From NCBI RefSeq assembly GCF_002284535.1, contig NZ_NPKH01000014.1:62001-126000 (forward strand): a stretch of 64,000 bases of DNA, written 5' to 3'. Positions 19,146 to 27,932 of this stretch are shown here, in pieces (the first letter of the stretch is position 1; the number at the start of each line of letters is the position of its first letter). The stretch comes from Mesorhizobium wenxiniae (GTDB lineage: Bacteria; Pseudomonadota; Alphaproteobacteria; Rhizobiales; Rhizobiaceae). Under the pieces are notes generated by a model. The model saw nothing but the letters and a program-made list of their open reading frames with translations, ran no database searches and was not told the origin of the DNA. Made by a program: the position numbers and the translations under genes.

Positions 19146-19220
19146 CTAGTGTGGTTTTGGATTTGAAGTTCCTTGACGCGAATGCCATCAATGACAGGAA
19201 CTTCTAATCCACCACACTAG
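19146..19220. repeat. Palindromic repeat family B, copy 1
   Basis: CTAGTGTGG at the left and CCACACTAG at the right close a dyad whose inner arms are GGATTTGAAGTTCCT and AGGAACTTCTAATCC. The same element in near-identical form lies at 43273-43346. Families A and B occur side by side at both places. Confidence 0.8.
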
Positions 19221-19280
19221 GTGCAATGCCAGCAAAACCCGGCTAAAAGCGGCGGGCAAAAGTTTCAGACGGATGGATCG

Positions 19281-19487
19281 ATGACCGCAAGCAGGATTTT
19301 GGTGACGTTGACGCTGCTGGTGGCGCTGGCAACCGTAACGGCCTGCGGCAGGAAAGCCGGCCTCGACACGCCCTATGAGGCGGCCGTGCAGGCGCGCAAG
19401 GACGCACAAAAGGCCGAGCAGCCCGTGCCGCCGGAGCCGGAAAAACCGGTCAAGGACAAGAAGTTCATTCTCGACCCGCTGATCTAG
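19281..19487 (+). CDS. lptM: Small LptM-like (YifL) lipoprotein
   Basis: A 68-residue lipoprotein precursor with a short hydrophobic signal, lipobox TVTAC and mature sequence CGRKAGLDTPYEAAV, then a proline- and charge-rich linker, ending in KKFILDPLI. Rhizobial LptM-like proteins have the same CGRKG start and FxLDxLI end and lie next to lysA. In E. coli LptM assists oxidative maturation of the LPS translocon LptD. The start at 19281 opens the signal peptide. It ends 51 bases before lysA, so the two are likely co-transcribed. Confidence 0.75.
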   Translation: MTASRILVTLTLLVALATVTACGRKAGLDTPYEAAVQARKDAQKAEQPVPPEPEKPVKDKKFILDPLI

Positions 19488-19538
19488 AGTCGATGAGATC
19501 GGCCGATCTTTTCGGCTCCAACATCCGGAACCACTGCT

Positions 19539-20807
19539 GTGAACCATTTCGACTACCGCGACGGCGTGCTGCATGCCGAGGACGTGGCGATATCAGATAT
19601 CGCCGCAAGCGTCGGCACGCCGTTCTATTGCTATTCGACGGCGACGCTGACCAGGCATTTCCGCGTGTTTGCGCAGGCCTTTGCCGGGCTCGACGCGCTG
19701 GTCTGCTACGCCATGAAGGCGAATTCCAACCAGGCGGTGCTAAAGATCCTGGCCAAGCTCGGCGCCGGCGCCGACGTGGTCTCGGAAGGCGAATTGCGCC
19801 GCGCCCTGGCCGCTGGCATTCCGGCCAACAAGATCCTGTTTTCGGGCGTCGGCAAGACCGCGCGCGAAATGGATTTTGCGCTCTCGGTCGGCATTCTCTG
19901 CTTCAACGTCGAATCCGAAGCGGAACTTGAATTGCTGTCGGCCCGCGCCACGGCACTGGGAAAGGTCGCTGCGATCTCGCTGCGCATCAATCCCGATGTC
20001 GACGCCAAGACCCACAAGAAGATCTCCACCGGCAAGGCCGAGAACAAGTTCGGCATTCCCTGGCAGAAGGCACGCCAGGTCTATGCCCGCGCAGCTGAAC
20101 TGCCTGGCATAAAGGTCACCGGCATCGACACCCATATCGGCAGCCAGATCACCGAATTGCAGCCCTTCGACGACGCCTTCGCGCTGCTGGTGGAGCTGGT
20201 CGGCGTGCTGCGTGCCGACGGGCACGCCATCAAACACATCGATCTCGGCGGTGGCCTCGGCATTCCCTACCGCGTCGACAACAGCCCACCCCCCTTGCCG
20301 GACGCTTATGCCCAGATCGTCAGAAAGCACGTCACCAAGCTGGGATTGAAGGTGATGTTCGAGCCGGGCCGGCTGATCGTCGGCAATGCCGGCATTCTTG
20401 TCTCGCAAGTGATCTTCGCGAAGGAGGGCGACGCCAAGAACTTCCTGGTGGTCGACGCCGCGATGAACGATCTGATCCGGCCGACGCTTTACGACGCCTT
20501 CCATGACGTCAAGCCAGTGGTGCAGCAGCCGGCAGCAGCGCCGCGCATGACGGTCGACGTGGTCGGCCCAGTCTGCGAGACCGGCGATTATCTCGGTCTC
20601 GACCGTGACCTGCCCCGGCTGAAGGCCGGCGACCTGATCGCAATCGCCACCGCCGGCGCCTATGGCGCGGTGCAGGCCGGCACCTACAACACCCGCCTGT
20701 TGGTGCCCGAAGTGCTGGTCGACGGCGACCGTTTCCACGTCGTGCGCCCGCGCCAGACCTACGACGCGCTGATCGGACTGGATTCGCTGCCCGACTGGCT
20801 GGAATAG
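19539..20807 (+). CDS. lysA: Diaminopimelate decarboxylase
   Basis: This 422-residue PLP enzyme performs the last step of lysine synthesis, decarboxylating meso-diaminopimelate. The PLP-binding Lys is in CYAMKANSNQ; other blocks are the His in GIDTHIGSQI, the glycine loop DLGGGLGIPY, FEPGRLIVGNAG and the C-terminal VGPVCETGDYLG, which carries the catalytic Cys. It starts with GTG at 19539. A palindromic repeat of family D follows its stop. Confidence 0.96.
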   Translation: MNHFDYRDGVLHAEDVAISDIAASVGTPFYCYSTATLTRHFRVFAQAFAGLDALVCYAMKANSNQAVLKILAKLGAGADVVSEGELRRALAAGIPANKILFSGVGKTAREMDFALSVGILCFNVESEAELELLSARATALGKVAAISLRINPDVDAKTHKKISTGKAENKFGIPWQKARQVYARAAELPGIKVTGIDTHIGSQITELQPFDDAFALLVELVGVLRADGHAIKHIDLGGGLGIPYRVDNSPPPLPDAYAQIVRKHVTKLGLKVMFEPGRLIVGNAGILVSQVIFAKEGDAKNFLVVDAAMNDLIRPTLYDAFHDVKPVVQQPAAAPRMTVDVVGPVCETGDYLGLDRDLPRLKAGDLIAIATAGAYGAVQAGTYNTRLLVPEVLVDGDRFHVVRPRQTYDALIGLDSLPDWLE

Positions 20808-20810
20808 ACC

Positions 20811-20872
20811 CATGATCCCGAAAAAGTGAGAACCGGTTTTCGGAAAAGATCATGGTCAAACAAGAATAGAGC
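20811..20872. repeat. Palindromic repeat family D, copy 1
   Basis: CATGATCCCGAAAAAGTGAG at the left and GGTTTTCGGAAAAGATCATG at the right form an imperfect hairpin. Copies lie at 38354-38424, 40138-40165 (half) and 54712-54757, all in the same orientation after plus-strand genes. Confidence 0.8.
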
Positions 20873-20882
20873 ACCTGCAGCG

Positions 20883-21185
20883 TTACAACCGGTGCTGAAT
20901 GAGCGCCCTCGTCTCGGCGATCCTGTCCTCGTCGCGGCGATAGAACGTCCACTGTTTGATACGCTTGCTGCTGAGAAGGCCGGCTTGGGTGAGCACCCGC
21001 ATATGCTCGCTGAGCGTCGCTTGGGTGATCCCCAGCTTTTCGGCGATCAGCAGCGCGCAGACGCCGTCCTCGACAAGATCGCCATCCGCTTGGCGTGGAA
21101 AATGCGCGCGCGGGTCCTTCAGCCACTCGAGGATTTGCAGCCTGCGCTCGTTGGCGATCGCCTTGAAGACATCAACCTCTTGCAT
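20883..21185 (-). CDS. ArsR-family transcriptional repressor
   Basis: This 100-residue winged-helix protein has NERRLQILEWLKDP in the first helices and the recognition helix in ITQATLSEHMRVLTQAGLLSSK, with the wing KQWTFYRRDE. The metal-binding ELCVCDL motif of metal-sensing ArsR proteins is absent (VCALLIAEKL instead), so it probably does not sense metals at that site. It is divergent from a PLP dehydratase gene with 48 bp between starts. A 14-bp dyad immediately before its own start (21186-21199) is a likely operator. Confidence 0.88.
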   Translation of the reverse strand: MQEVDVFKAIANERRLQILEWLKDPRAHFPRQADGDLVEDGVCALLIAEKLGITQATLSEHMRVLTQAGLLSSKRIKQWTFYRRDEDRIAETRALIQHRL

Positions 21186-21199
21186 TTAGCCATTGCTAA
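21186..21199. promoter_or_regulatory. Candidate ArsR operator
   Basis: TTAGC-CATT-GCTAA is an exact inverted repeat, followed by another GCTAA three bases on, so that TTGCTAAG is repeated in tandem. It lies in the 48-bp divergent region between the ArsR gene and the PLP dehydratase, directly before the ArsR start codon, where binding would block both genes. Confidence 0.5.
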
Positions 21200-21233
21200 G
21201 TTGCTAAGTGATGTCAATCCTTGGGAGCAGGCC

Positions 21234-22175
21234 ATGCTTAACCGCAATAGCATCACACGCGAACGCATCGCCGCAATGGAACCCCGCATCCGGCCATTCG
21301 TGCGCCACACGCCGGTGCTGCGCGTCGACATGGCCGATTTCGGCCGTCCGCCTCTTGCGGTCGACCTGAAGCTCGAATGCCTGCAGCATTCTGGCTCGTT
21401 CAAGGCACGTGGCGCCTTCACCAATCTTCTCGAGCGGCCGGTTCCCAAGGCTGGCGTTGTCGCGGCATCGGGCGGCAATCATGGCGCTGCGGTCGCCTAT
21501 GCCGCCATGCGGCTCGGTCACAAGGCGACCATCTTCGTTCCCGAAGTGAGCCCGCCGGCCAAGCTGGAACGCATCCGCGCCTACGGCGCCGAGCTGGTCG
21601 TCGGTGGCGCGCGCTATGCCGAGGCGCTGGTCGCCAGCGAAGACTTTGCCGAAAAGTCCGGTGCCCTGCAGATCCACGCCTTCAACCAGGAGGAAACGCT
21701 TGTCGGGCAAGGTACGCTTGGCCTCGAGATCGAGGCCGACCTGCCTGAACTCGACACACTGCTGGTCGCCGTCGGTGGCGGCGGCCTGATCGGCGGCATC
21801 GCCGCCTGGTTCGCCGGCCGAATCAGGATCGTCGCCGTCGAGCCCGAAGGAGCGCCGACGCTTTATCGCGCCTTCGAGGCCGGTCAACCCGTCGATGCGC
21901 CAGCCGAGGGCATCGCCGCCGATTCGCTGGCGCCGAAGCGCGTCGGCGAAATGATGTTTCCAATCGCCGAGGCCTTCGTCGAGCGTTCCATATTGGTCAG
22001 CGACGACGAGATTATCGCCGCGCAGGCGGCGCTTTGGGACCGAGTGCGAATCATCGCCGAGCCGGGCGGCGCTGCGGCTTTCGCGGCGATCCTGTCCGGC
22101 CGGTACGCGCCGGCTGCGGGCGAGCGTGTCGCGGTACTGGTCTGCGGTGCAAACGCCAATCCGGCTAAATTCTGA
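21234..22175 (+). CDS. PLP-dependent threonine/serine dehydratase family protein
   Basis: This 313-residue fold-type II PLP enzyme has Lys in QHSGSFKARGAF as the Schiff-base residue, a phosphate/substrate loop ASGGNHGAAVAYAA and a glycine-rich loop VGGGGLIGG. It lacks the C-terminal ACT regulatory domain of biosynthetic IlvA, so it resembles catabolic threonine dehydratases and serine racemases. The start at 21234 has GGGAG upstream; the longer frame runs through the divergent arsR. Control by the divergent ArsR-type protein is inferred. The exact amino acid cannot be told from sequence. Confidence 0.82.
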   Translation: MLNRNSITRERIAAMEPRIRPFVRHTPVLRVDMADFGRPPLAVDLKLECLQHSGSFKARGAFTNLLERPVPKAGVVAASGGNHGAAVAYAAMRLGHKATIFVPEVSPPAKLERIRAYGAELVVGGARYAEALVASEDFAEKSGALQIHAFNQEETLVGQGTLGLEIEADLPELDTLLVAVGGGGLIGGIAAWFAGRIRIVAVEPEGAPTLYRAFEAGQPVDAPAEGIAADSLAPKRVGEMMFPIAEAFVERSILVSDDEIIAAQAALWDRVRIIAEPGGAAAFAAILSGRYAPAAGERVAVLVCGANANPAKF

Positions 22176-22347
22176 CGATAACGGGGGCAGTCCTGTTCAC
22201 GTTTTAGGGAACTGCCTCGCCTTCGCCGTGTTTCTTGGTATGTTTGGAGCGACATGCATCTAAGAGTTTGAGTCCTTCGCATCCGATTCTCGGGCCGGTG
22301 CGATAGATTTGTGAGGTTCGGGTTATCCGCCCGAATAGGAAGGGCCG

Positions 22348-24990
22348 ATGACGCAACGACCCACCTTCACCAGTGATCGCAGCCTGGCCGGGCGCCTTGC
22401 TCTGAGCCGGCTGGCGACACGGGTCTCGATGACGGTCGAGCGTGCCTGGCCGTTGCTTCTTCCGCTGGTCATTGTCGCCAGCCTGTTCCTCAGCGTCTCG
22501 TGGCTCGGCCTCTTCCTTCTGTTGCCCGACACCGCGCGCATGAGCCTCATGGCAGTGTTCGGCATCGCAGCCCTTGCCGCGCTCTATCCCCTGCGTTTCT
22601 TCCGGGTGCCGACCAGCGCCGAGATCGACCGGCGCATCGAGGCTGCCAACCAATTGCTGCACAGCCCGGTGCTGGTGCAGGCCGACCGGCCGAGCGGCAG
22701 GGAGAGCATTTTTTCGCAAGCGCTGTGGCGTGAGCACCAGAAACGCATGGCCGAAAAACTCGGTAACCTTGGTGGCGACATGCCACGCACCCGGGTTCCG
22801 GAGCGCGACCCGTGGGGGCTGCGCGCCGTGGCGGCGCTTTTGTTGGTCACCGCCTTTGCCTTCTCCTTTGGACCGTCGGGCGGCCGCATCGCAGACGGGT
22901 TCAGTGCCCACGCGGCGCGCGACGCGGTGCCGCCGCGCATCGACGCCTGGGTGACGCCGCCGGCCTACACCGGCAGGCCGCCGGTCTTCCTCACTTCCCC
23001 CGCCCTCGCCAACCCAGCCCTCGCCGACAATGGCAAGCAGGCTGCGTCCACCTTCACCGTTCCGGAAGGCAGCGATGTGTCCCTGCGCGTCACCGGCGGT
23101 TCGGGCGAGGAAACGCTGAGCTACGCCGACGCCAACGGCAACGCCAGCACCATCGAACCGACCGGGCAGAAGGCCGACGCGGCCAAACCGGCGGCGGCAA
23201 CGCCCTCGACGGCAACGCCCTCCACGGTGCGCCAGTTCTCAGGAAAGCTGACGACCAACGGCACGCTGACGCTGCAATCGGGCAATGACGAACTCGGCAA
23301 CTGGACCTTCGCGGTGATCCCGGACAAGCCGCCACAGATCCGCTTCGTCGGCGAGCCGAAACGCGCCGTCAACGGCTCCTTCGAACTCAACTACCAGATC
23401 GACGACGACTATGGCGCGGCCTCCGCCAAGGCGGATTTCGCATTGGCCGATCCACCGGCGCCGAATGCGCATCCGCTCTATGGCCCGCCTGAAATGCCGC
23501 TGACGCTGCCGCGCCGCGGCGCCAAGGGGAACGCCGCCAAGACCACGAAGGACCTGACCGAGCATGTCTGGGCCGGCGGCAACATCAAGCTCACGCTTGT
23601 CGCCACCGACGACGCCGGACATACGGCAACCAGCGAGACTAAGACGCTGGTGATGCCGGAGCGGCCTTTCTCCAACCCGCTGGCGAGGGCCGTGATCGAG
23701 CAGCGCCGCGTTCTGGCGCTCGACGCCAACTCCAAGAGCCGCGTGCTCGACCTGATGGACGCGATCACGCTCAGGCCCGAAGATACGTTCGACAACATGG
23801 CGCACTACCTCGCCATCATGAGCGCCCGCACCCGGTTGAAGATGGCTGACAGCGACGACAAGCTGCGCGACGAGGTCGCCTATCTGTGGGAGATCGCGCT
23901 CGGCATCGAGGAAGGCAATCTTTCGGAGGCCGAGCGGCGGCTGCGCCAGGCGCAGCAGGCGCTGCAGGACGCCATCAAGAACGGCGCCAGCGACGAGGAA
24001 ATCGACAAGGCGATGAAGGAACTGCGCGAGGCGATGAACCAGTTCCTGCAGGAATTCGCCCAGCGTGCGCAGCAGAATCCGAACGCGCCGCAGATGCAGC
24101 AGAACGGCCAGGAACTGCGCCAGAGCGACATCGAACGCATGATGGACCAGATCGAAAACCTGGCGAAATCAGGCGATCGCGACAGCGCGCAACAATTGCT
24201 TTCGCAACTGCAGGACATGATGAACAATCTGCAGGCCGGACGTCAGCAGCAGGGCGGCCAGCAGAACAGTGAAATGCGCCAGCAGATGGACAAACTCGGC
24301 GAGATCATGCGGCGCCAGCAGGAGATGATGAACGAGACGTTCCGCATGGACCAGATGCAGCGCGGCCAGCAACAGCGCGGGCAGAATCGCGACGAGCAGC
24401 TCGGCGAGAACGGTGAGCAGGGCCAAATGGGCGAACAGGGCGAGCAGCCCGGCCCAGGTGAAGACCGCGATCCGCTCGGCCGGCCAATGACGCCGCAGGA
24501 GTTCGCCGACGCGCTGAAGCGGTTGCAGGAAGGCCAGGGCAAGCTGCAAGGCGACCTCGACCAGCTGAGAAAAGGTCTCGAAGGCATGGGTCTCGAGCCC
24601 AATGAAGGGTTTGGCGAGGCCGGCAAATCCATGGGCAACGCCGAACAGGCGCTTGGCGACAGCGATGGCGATCAGGCCGTCGGTCACCAGGGCCGCGCGC
24701 TGGAAGCGCTGCGCAAGGGCGCCAAGGACATGATGAAGCAATTGCAGGCCATGCAGGGCGACGAGGGCGACGGCGAGCGAGGCGGCCGCCAGCAGAACGC
24801 CGACCGCGATCCGCTCGGCCGGCCGCGCGCCACCGAGGGTCCCGATTTCGGCGATTCGGTGAAGGTGCCGGACGAGATCGACGTGCAGCGCGCCCGCCAG
24901 ATTCTCGAAGCGATCCGCAAGCGGCTCGGCAACGCGCTCAGCCCCGACATCGAGCGCAGCTATCTGGAGCGGCTGCTGGAGCTGAAGTAA
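22348..24990 (+). CDS. DUF4175/TIGR02302 large membrane protein
   Basis: This 880-residue protein has two transmembrane segments near residues 35-85, a third near 160-180 (AVAALLLVTAFAFSFGPSGG), a periplasmic-type region with beta-rich repeats to about residue 450, and a long helical C-terminal part very rich in Gln, Met and Glu (about 540-800). This architecture belongs to the alphaproteobacterial DUF4175 family (TIGR02302), whose function is unknown to me. Two near-identical DRDPLGRP motifs occur late in the protein. In rhizobia the gene commonly follows lysA; here an arsR/dehydratase pair lies between them. AGGAAGG precedes the start. Confidence 0.85.
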   Translation: MTQRPTFTSDRSLAGRLALSRLATRVSMTVERAWPLLLPLVIVASLFLSVSWLGLFLLLPDTARMSLMAVFGIAALAALYPLRFFRVPTSAEIDRRIEAANQLLHSPVLVQADRPSGRESIFSQALWREHQKRMAEKLGNLGGDMPRTRVPERDPWGLRAVAALLLVTAFAFSFGPSGGRIADGFSAHAARDAVPPRIDAWVTPPAYTGRPPVFLTSPALANPALADNGKQAASTFTVPEGSDVSLRVTGGSGEETLSYADANGNASTIEPTGQKADAAKPAAATPSTATPSTVRQFSGKLTTNGTLTLQSGNDELGNWTFAVIPDKPPQIRFVGEPKRAVNGSFELNYQIDDDYGAASAKADFALADPPAPNAHPLYGPPEMPLTLPRRGAKGNAAKTTKDLTEHVWAGGNIKLTLVATDDAGHTATSETKTLVMPERPFSNPLARAVIEQRRVLALDANSKSRVLDLMDAITLRPEDTFDNMAHYLAIMSARTRLKMADSDDKLRDEVAYLWEIALGIEEGNLSEAERRLRQAQQALQDAIKNGASDEEIDKAMKELREAMNQFLQEFAQRAQQNPNAPQMQQNGQELRQSDIERMMDQIENLAKSGDRDSAQQLLSQLQDMMNNLQAGRQQQGGQQNSEMRQQMDKLGEIMRRQQEMMNETFRMDQMQRGQQQRGQNRDEQLGENGEQGQMGEQGEQPGPGEDRDPLGRPMTPQEFADALKRLQEGQGKLQGDLDQLRKGLEGMGLEPNEGFGEAGKSMGNAEQALGDSDGDQAVGHQGRALEALRKGAKDMMKQLQAMQGDEGDGERGGRQQNADRDPLGRPRATEGPDFGDSVKVPDEIDVQRARQILEAIRKRLGNALSPDIERSYLERLLELK

Positions 24991-25031
24991 ACCTCTCCTA
25001 TCGCCTCAAGCATCGAACCATTGAGACCGCC

Positions 25032-25400
25032 ATGGTGAAACTCGGCGCCGTTACCCCGATCCTGCGCATCTTCGACATCGCCAAGGCGCATGAATTCTAT
25101 GTCGGCTTCCTCGGTTTCGAAGTGCAGTTCGAGCATCGCTTCGACGACAACGCACCCCTCTATATGGGAATTTCGCGCGATGGCTGCGTGCTGCATCTGA
25201 GCGAACATCACGGCGACGGCGCGCCGGGCTCTCACATCCGCGTCGAAGCGGGTGACACCGCGGCGCTGCACCGCGAACTGATAGCGAAAAAGTACCGTTT
25301 TGCCAGGCCGGGACTGGAAGAGACACCTTGGCAGACAACGGAGGTCACCGTCGGCGATCCGTTCGGCAATCGGCTGACCTTCTACGAAGACGTCGCATAG
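25032..25400 (+). CDS. Glyoxalase/bleomycin-resistance-like (VOC) protein
   Basis: A 122-residue protein with two beta-alpha-beta-beta-beta modules of the vicinal oxygen chelate fold: ILRIFDIAKAHEFYVGFLGF opens the first, and VTVGDPFGNRLTFYED closes the second. It resembles the BLMA-like subgroup. Whether it binds a metal or a drug-like ligand is not visible. It lies 41 bp after the DUF4175 gene on the same strand and could share its transcript. Confidence 0.82.
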   Translation: MVKLGAVTPILRIFDIAKAHEFYVGFLGFEVQFEHRFDDNAPLYMGISRDGCVLHLSEHHGDGAPGSHIRVEAGDTAALHRELIAKKYRFARPGLEETPWQTTEVTVGDPFGNRLTFYEDVA

Positions 25401-25443
25401 CGGCTGCCCTTCCCGATCCCATCCGATCGAGGACGGTACATGC

Positions 25444-26301
25444 TTAGCGATTGGTGAACGCCTCGCGGATCGCCTCTTCCATGCCGTCGATGGCCTCGCC
25501 GGAAGCGTTCGGATTGCGGCGCAGCACCACGTTCGAGGAATCGATGTCGCCGAACCCATCGGCGGCCGTAAGTTCGCGGCAGCCGGCCGGGATGTTGCTG
25601 CGCGAGATCGGCGCGATTGCCAGCCCGGAGGTGACGGCGAGCCGCAGGCCGCCATTGGTGTCGCTAGTATAAGCGACACGATAGGCGAGACCGCGCTGCT
25701 CCAGCGATTTGATCGCGAAATCCTTGCACCAGCCGGCACGGTTGTAGAGCGCGATCGGCACCGGCCGCTCCTCATGCATGTGATGCAGCTCCGACGTCAC
25801 CCATACGGTCGGGTCATGCATCAGCACCTCGCCGCCGGAGAGATCCTGCCATTCGAACACCACCGCCAGGTCGAGCTCGCCGGCGGCGAGCGCCGCGATC
25901 TGCGCACCGGAATGCGCGTAGCGGACGGTGATGTCGACCTGAGGATGGCGCTTGGCAAAGGCGCCGAGCGCGCGCGAAAGGATCGCGTGGCCATATTCCT
26001 CCGGAATGCCGATGCGAACCGGCCCGCCAAGCGGCGCCGCGACCATCGATGCCGCCGTCTCGTCCAGCAGCGACACGATCCGGCGGGCGTTGACGATGAG
26101 TTCGCCGCCGCGGCGCGTCAGCGCCACACCGCGCGAGCCGCGCTCGAACAGGCTGTCGCCGACCACATCTTCGAGCTTCTTCATCTGCATCGAAACCGCC
26201 GATTGGGTACGGCCGGCCTGCTCCGCTGCCTTGGTGAAATTGCCGGTATCGGCAACCGCTACGAAGGTGCGCAGCAGATCGCTGTCGAGCGTGAGCTTCA
26301 T
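25444..26301 (-). CDS. LysR-family transcriptional regulator
   Basis: This 285-residue protein has an N-terminal winged helix (LLRTFVAVADTGNFTKAAEQ, then GRTQSAVSMQMKKLEDVVG) and a C-terminal effector domain (VRIGIPEEYGHAIL, LDLAVVFEW). The start at 26301 opens the helix-turn-helix; the longer frame has no domain support. It is divergent from an EamA transporter across 225 bp, so it probably controls that gene. Confidence 0.9.
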   Translation of the reverse strand: MKLTLDSDLLRTFVAVADTGNFTKAAEQAGRTQSAVSMQMKKLEDVVGDSLFERGSRGVALTRRGGELIVNARRIVSLLDETAASMVAAPLGGPVRIGIPEEYGHAILSRALGAFAKRHPQVDITVRYAHSGAQIAALAAGELDLAVVFEWQDLSGGEVLMHDPTVWVTSELHHMHEERPVPIALYNRAGWCKDFAIKSLEQRGLAYRVAYTSDTNGGLRLAVTSGLAIAPISRSNIPAGCRELTAADGFGDIDSSNVVLRRNPNASGEAIDGMEEAIREAFTNR

Positions 26302-26440
26302 TTGTCCGCCATAAGAAATTCTGATTGCTGGCATCATTCCAATTCGTTTGCAACATGTCAAACGGCGGATAATAGTCGCCTCACCCATTGGACATGCGGC
26401 TGCGAAATCGGCCGCGGACCAATATAGAGTCCTCACTCGT

Positions 26441-26473
26441 ACCCGCTGCCCGAAACGGCGGCGGGTTCTTTTT
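26441..26473 (+). terminator. Intrinsic-terminator hairpin in the EamA leader
   Basis: ACCCGCTGCC and GGCGGCGGGT pair around CGAAAC and are followed by TCTTTTT, a standard Rho-independent terminator on the plus strand. No plus-strand gene ends here; the hairpin lies 54 bases before the EamA start, so it is placed to act as an attenuator. Confidence 0.65.
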
Positions 26474-26526
26474 ACCCCGAACGCAGGCCCGGTTCCGGGC
26501 CGCACTGCAAGGAGCCGTCGAACGAC

Positions 26527-27477
26527 ATGCACAACCGGATCGTTCTCGGCATGGCAAGCCTTTGCCTCGGCGTTCTGGTGTTCTCGCTCCAGGATCCGCT
26601 GATCAAGGCCGTGTCGGGCACCTATCCGGTGACCGAGGTGATGGCGATCCGCTCCATCGTCGCCCTGCCCATTCTTCTCGTGCTCGTTCATGCCGATGTC
26701 GGGCTCAGAGCGATCTTTTCAAAGCGATTTCGCATGCTGACGACGCGCGCCTTCATCCTGTTCACCTCCTACACGGTCTACTATCTGGCGATCGCCGCCC
26801 TGCCGCTTGCCGACGCGGTGGCGCTCTACTTCATGGCACCGCTGTTCATCATGGCGCTTGCCGGCCCTTATCTCGGCGAACGGGTGGCGTGGCAGACGCT
26901 GGTCACCGTCATGGTCGGGATGCTGGGCGTGCTAGTGATGCTGCGACCCGGTGCCGGGCTGTTCGACTGGGCGGCGCTGCTGTCGCTGGCCTCGGCGGTG
27001 CTGTACGGCTTATCGCAGTTGATAGCCCGCAAGATCGGCGACACCGAATCAGCCACGGTCATGGCGTTCTATCAGAACGGCGTCTACCTCTTGGGCGCTG
27101 CAGTGGTTGCCGGGCTGTTCTGGCTGGCGGGAATAGCTCACGCCACGCATCCGAGCCTCGAATTCCTGGTCAGGCCATGGATCTGGCCGACGCCAATCGA
27201 TTTCTTGAAGATGGCGGCCTGCGGCTACGTCGCTTCGGCTGGGATGGTCCTGTTGTCGCAGGCATACCGGCTGGCGCCCGCCAACAGCGTCGCCACTTTC
27301 GAGTACACCGGCATCATCTGGTCGCCGCTGTGGGGCTTCCTGTTCTTTGCCGAAGTGCCGCGATCGACCACCGTCGTCGGCGCGGCCCTCATCATCGGCG
27401 CCGGTCTGTTCGCGCTAAACGCCAATCGGCGCCGGAGCAGCGCGCCGGCAATCGCGGCAACCTGCGATCCGGCCTGA
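26527..27477 (+). CDS. DMT-superfamily (EamA) transporter
   Basis: This 316-residue inner-membrane protein has about ten transmembrane helices made of two EamA repeats (first repeat ending LVTVMVGMLGVLVMLRPG; second ending VVGAALIIGAGLFALNANRR). Such proteins usually export amino acids or metabolites. It is divergent from a LysR regulator and is preceded by a terminator-like hairpin in its leader. Substrate unknown. Confidence 0.88.
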   Translation: MHNRIVLGMASLCLGVLVFSLQDPLIKAVSGTYPVTEVMAIRSIVALPILLVLVHADVGLRAIFSKRFRMLTTRAFILFTSYTVYYLAIAALPLADAVALYFMAPLFIMALAGPYLGERVAWQTLVTVMVGMLGVLVMLRPGAGLFDWAALLSLASAVLYGLSQLIARKIGDTESATVMAFYQNGVYLLGAAVVAGLFWLAGIAHATHPSLEFLVRPWIWPTPIDFLKMAACGYVASAGMVLLSQAYRLAPANSVATFEYTGIIWSPLWGFLFFAEVPRSTTVVGAALIIGAGLFALNANRRRSSAPAIAATCDPA

Positions 27478-27497
27478 CTGCAATCAGGCTTTGGCCG

Positions 27498-27869
27498 CTA
27501 GGCAAAACAGGCGAGCGCCTGTTCGACACGCGCGCGGATTTCGGCCAGCGTGAACGGCTTTTGCAGGACGTCCACAATGACACCGTTCAATTCCTCGGCG
27601 CGCTCGCGCTGGTCGGCATAGCCGGTCATCAGCAAGATCTTCATCGCCGGAAAAAGCGACGCCGCCGATTTGGCCATTTGGATGCCGTCCATTTCCGGCA
27701 TCCGGATATCGGAAACGACAAGGTCATAGCCGCCACGTGCTGCGTGGATCAGGGCAAGCCCTTGCGCGCCGTCGGCGGCGATGTCGATCATATGCCCGGC
27801 GCGTTCGAGCGCGCGGGCGGCGAGGGTGCGGACGGACTCATCGTCCTCGACGATCAGGAGCTTTGCCAT
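27498..27869 (-). CDS. Single-domain response regulator, CpdR-like
   Basis: A 123-residue receiver with acidic pair E8/D9 (LLIVEDDESV), phospho-acceptor Asp in VVSDIRMPEMDG, switch Thr in LLMTGYADQRER and Lys in QKPFTLAEI. The PEMDGI and MTGYA/KPF blocks resemble CpdR-type regulators that control ClpXP proteolysis in the alphaproteobacterial cell cycle. The N-terminus differs from classical CpdR, so a CpdR2-like or separate role is possible. It lies downstream of hpt (63-base gap) and converges with the EamA gene. Confidence 0.8.
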   Translation of the reverse strand: MAKLLIVEDDESVRTLAARALERAGHMIDIAADGAQGLALIHAARGGYDLVVSDIRMPEMDGIQMAKSAASLFPAMKILLMTGYADQRERAEELNGVIVDVLQKPFTLAEIRARVEQALACFA

Positions 27870-27932
27870 AGCGGAATGTTTGGCGGGGAAAAGTTGACTT
27901 TTCCTGAACCGCAAACTGCATCGAAGATAAAT

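Noticed and set aside
27478..27497. Short dyad CCTGA...TCAGG between convergent genes as a terminator
   Set aside because: A five-base stem with no U-run is too weak to call.
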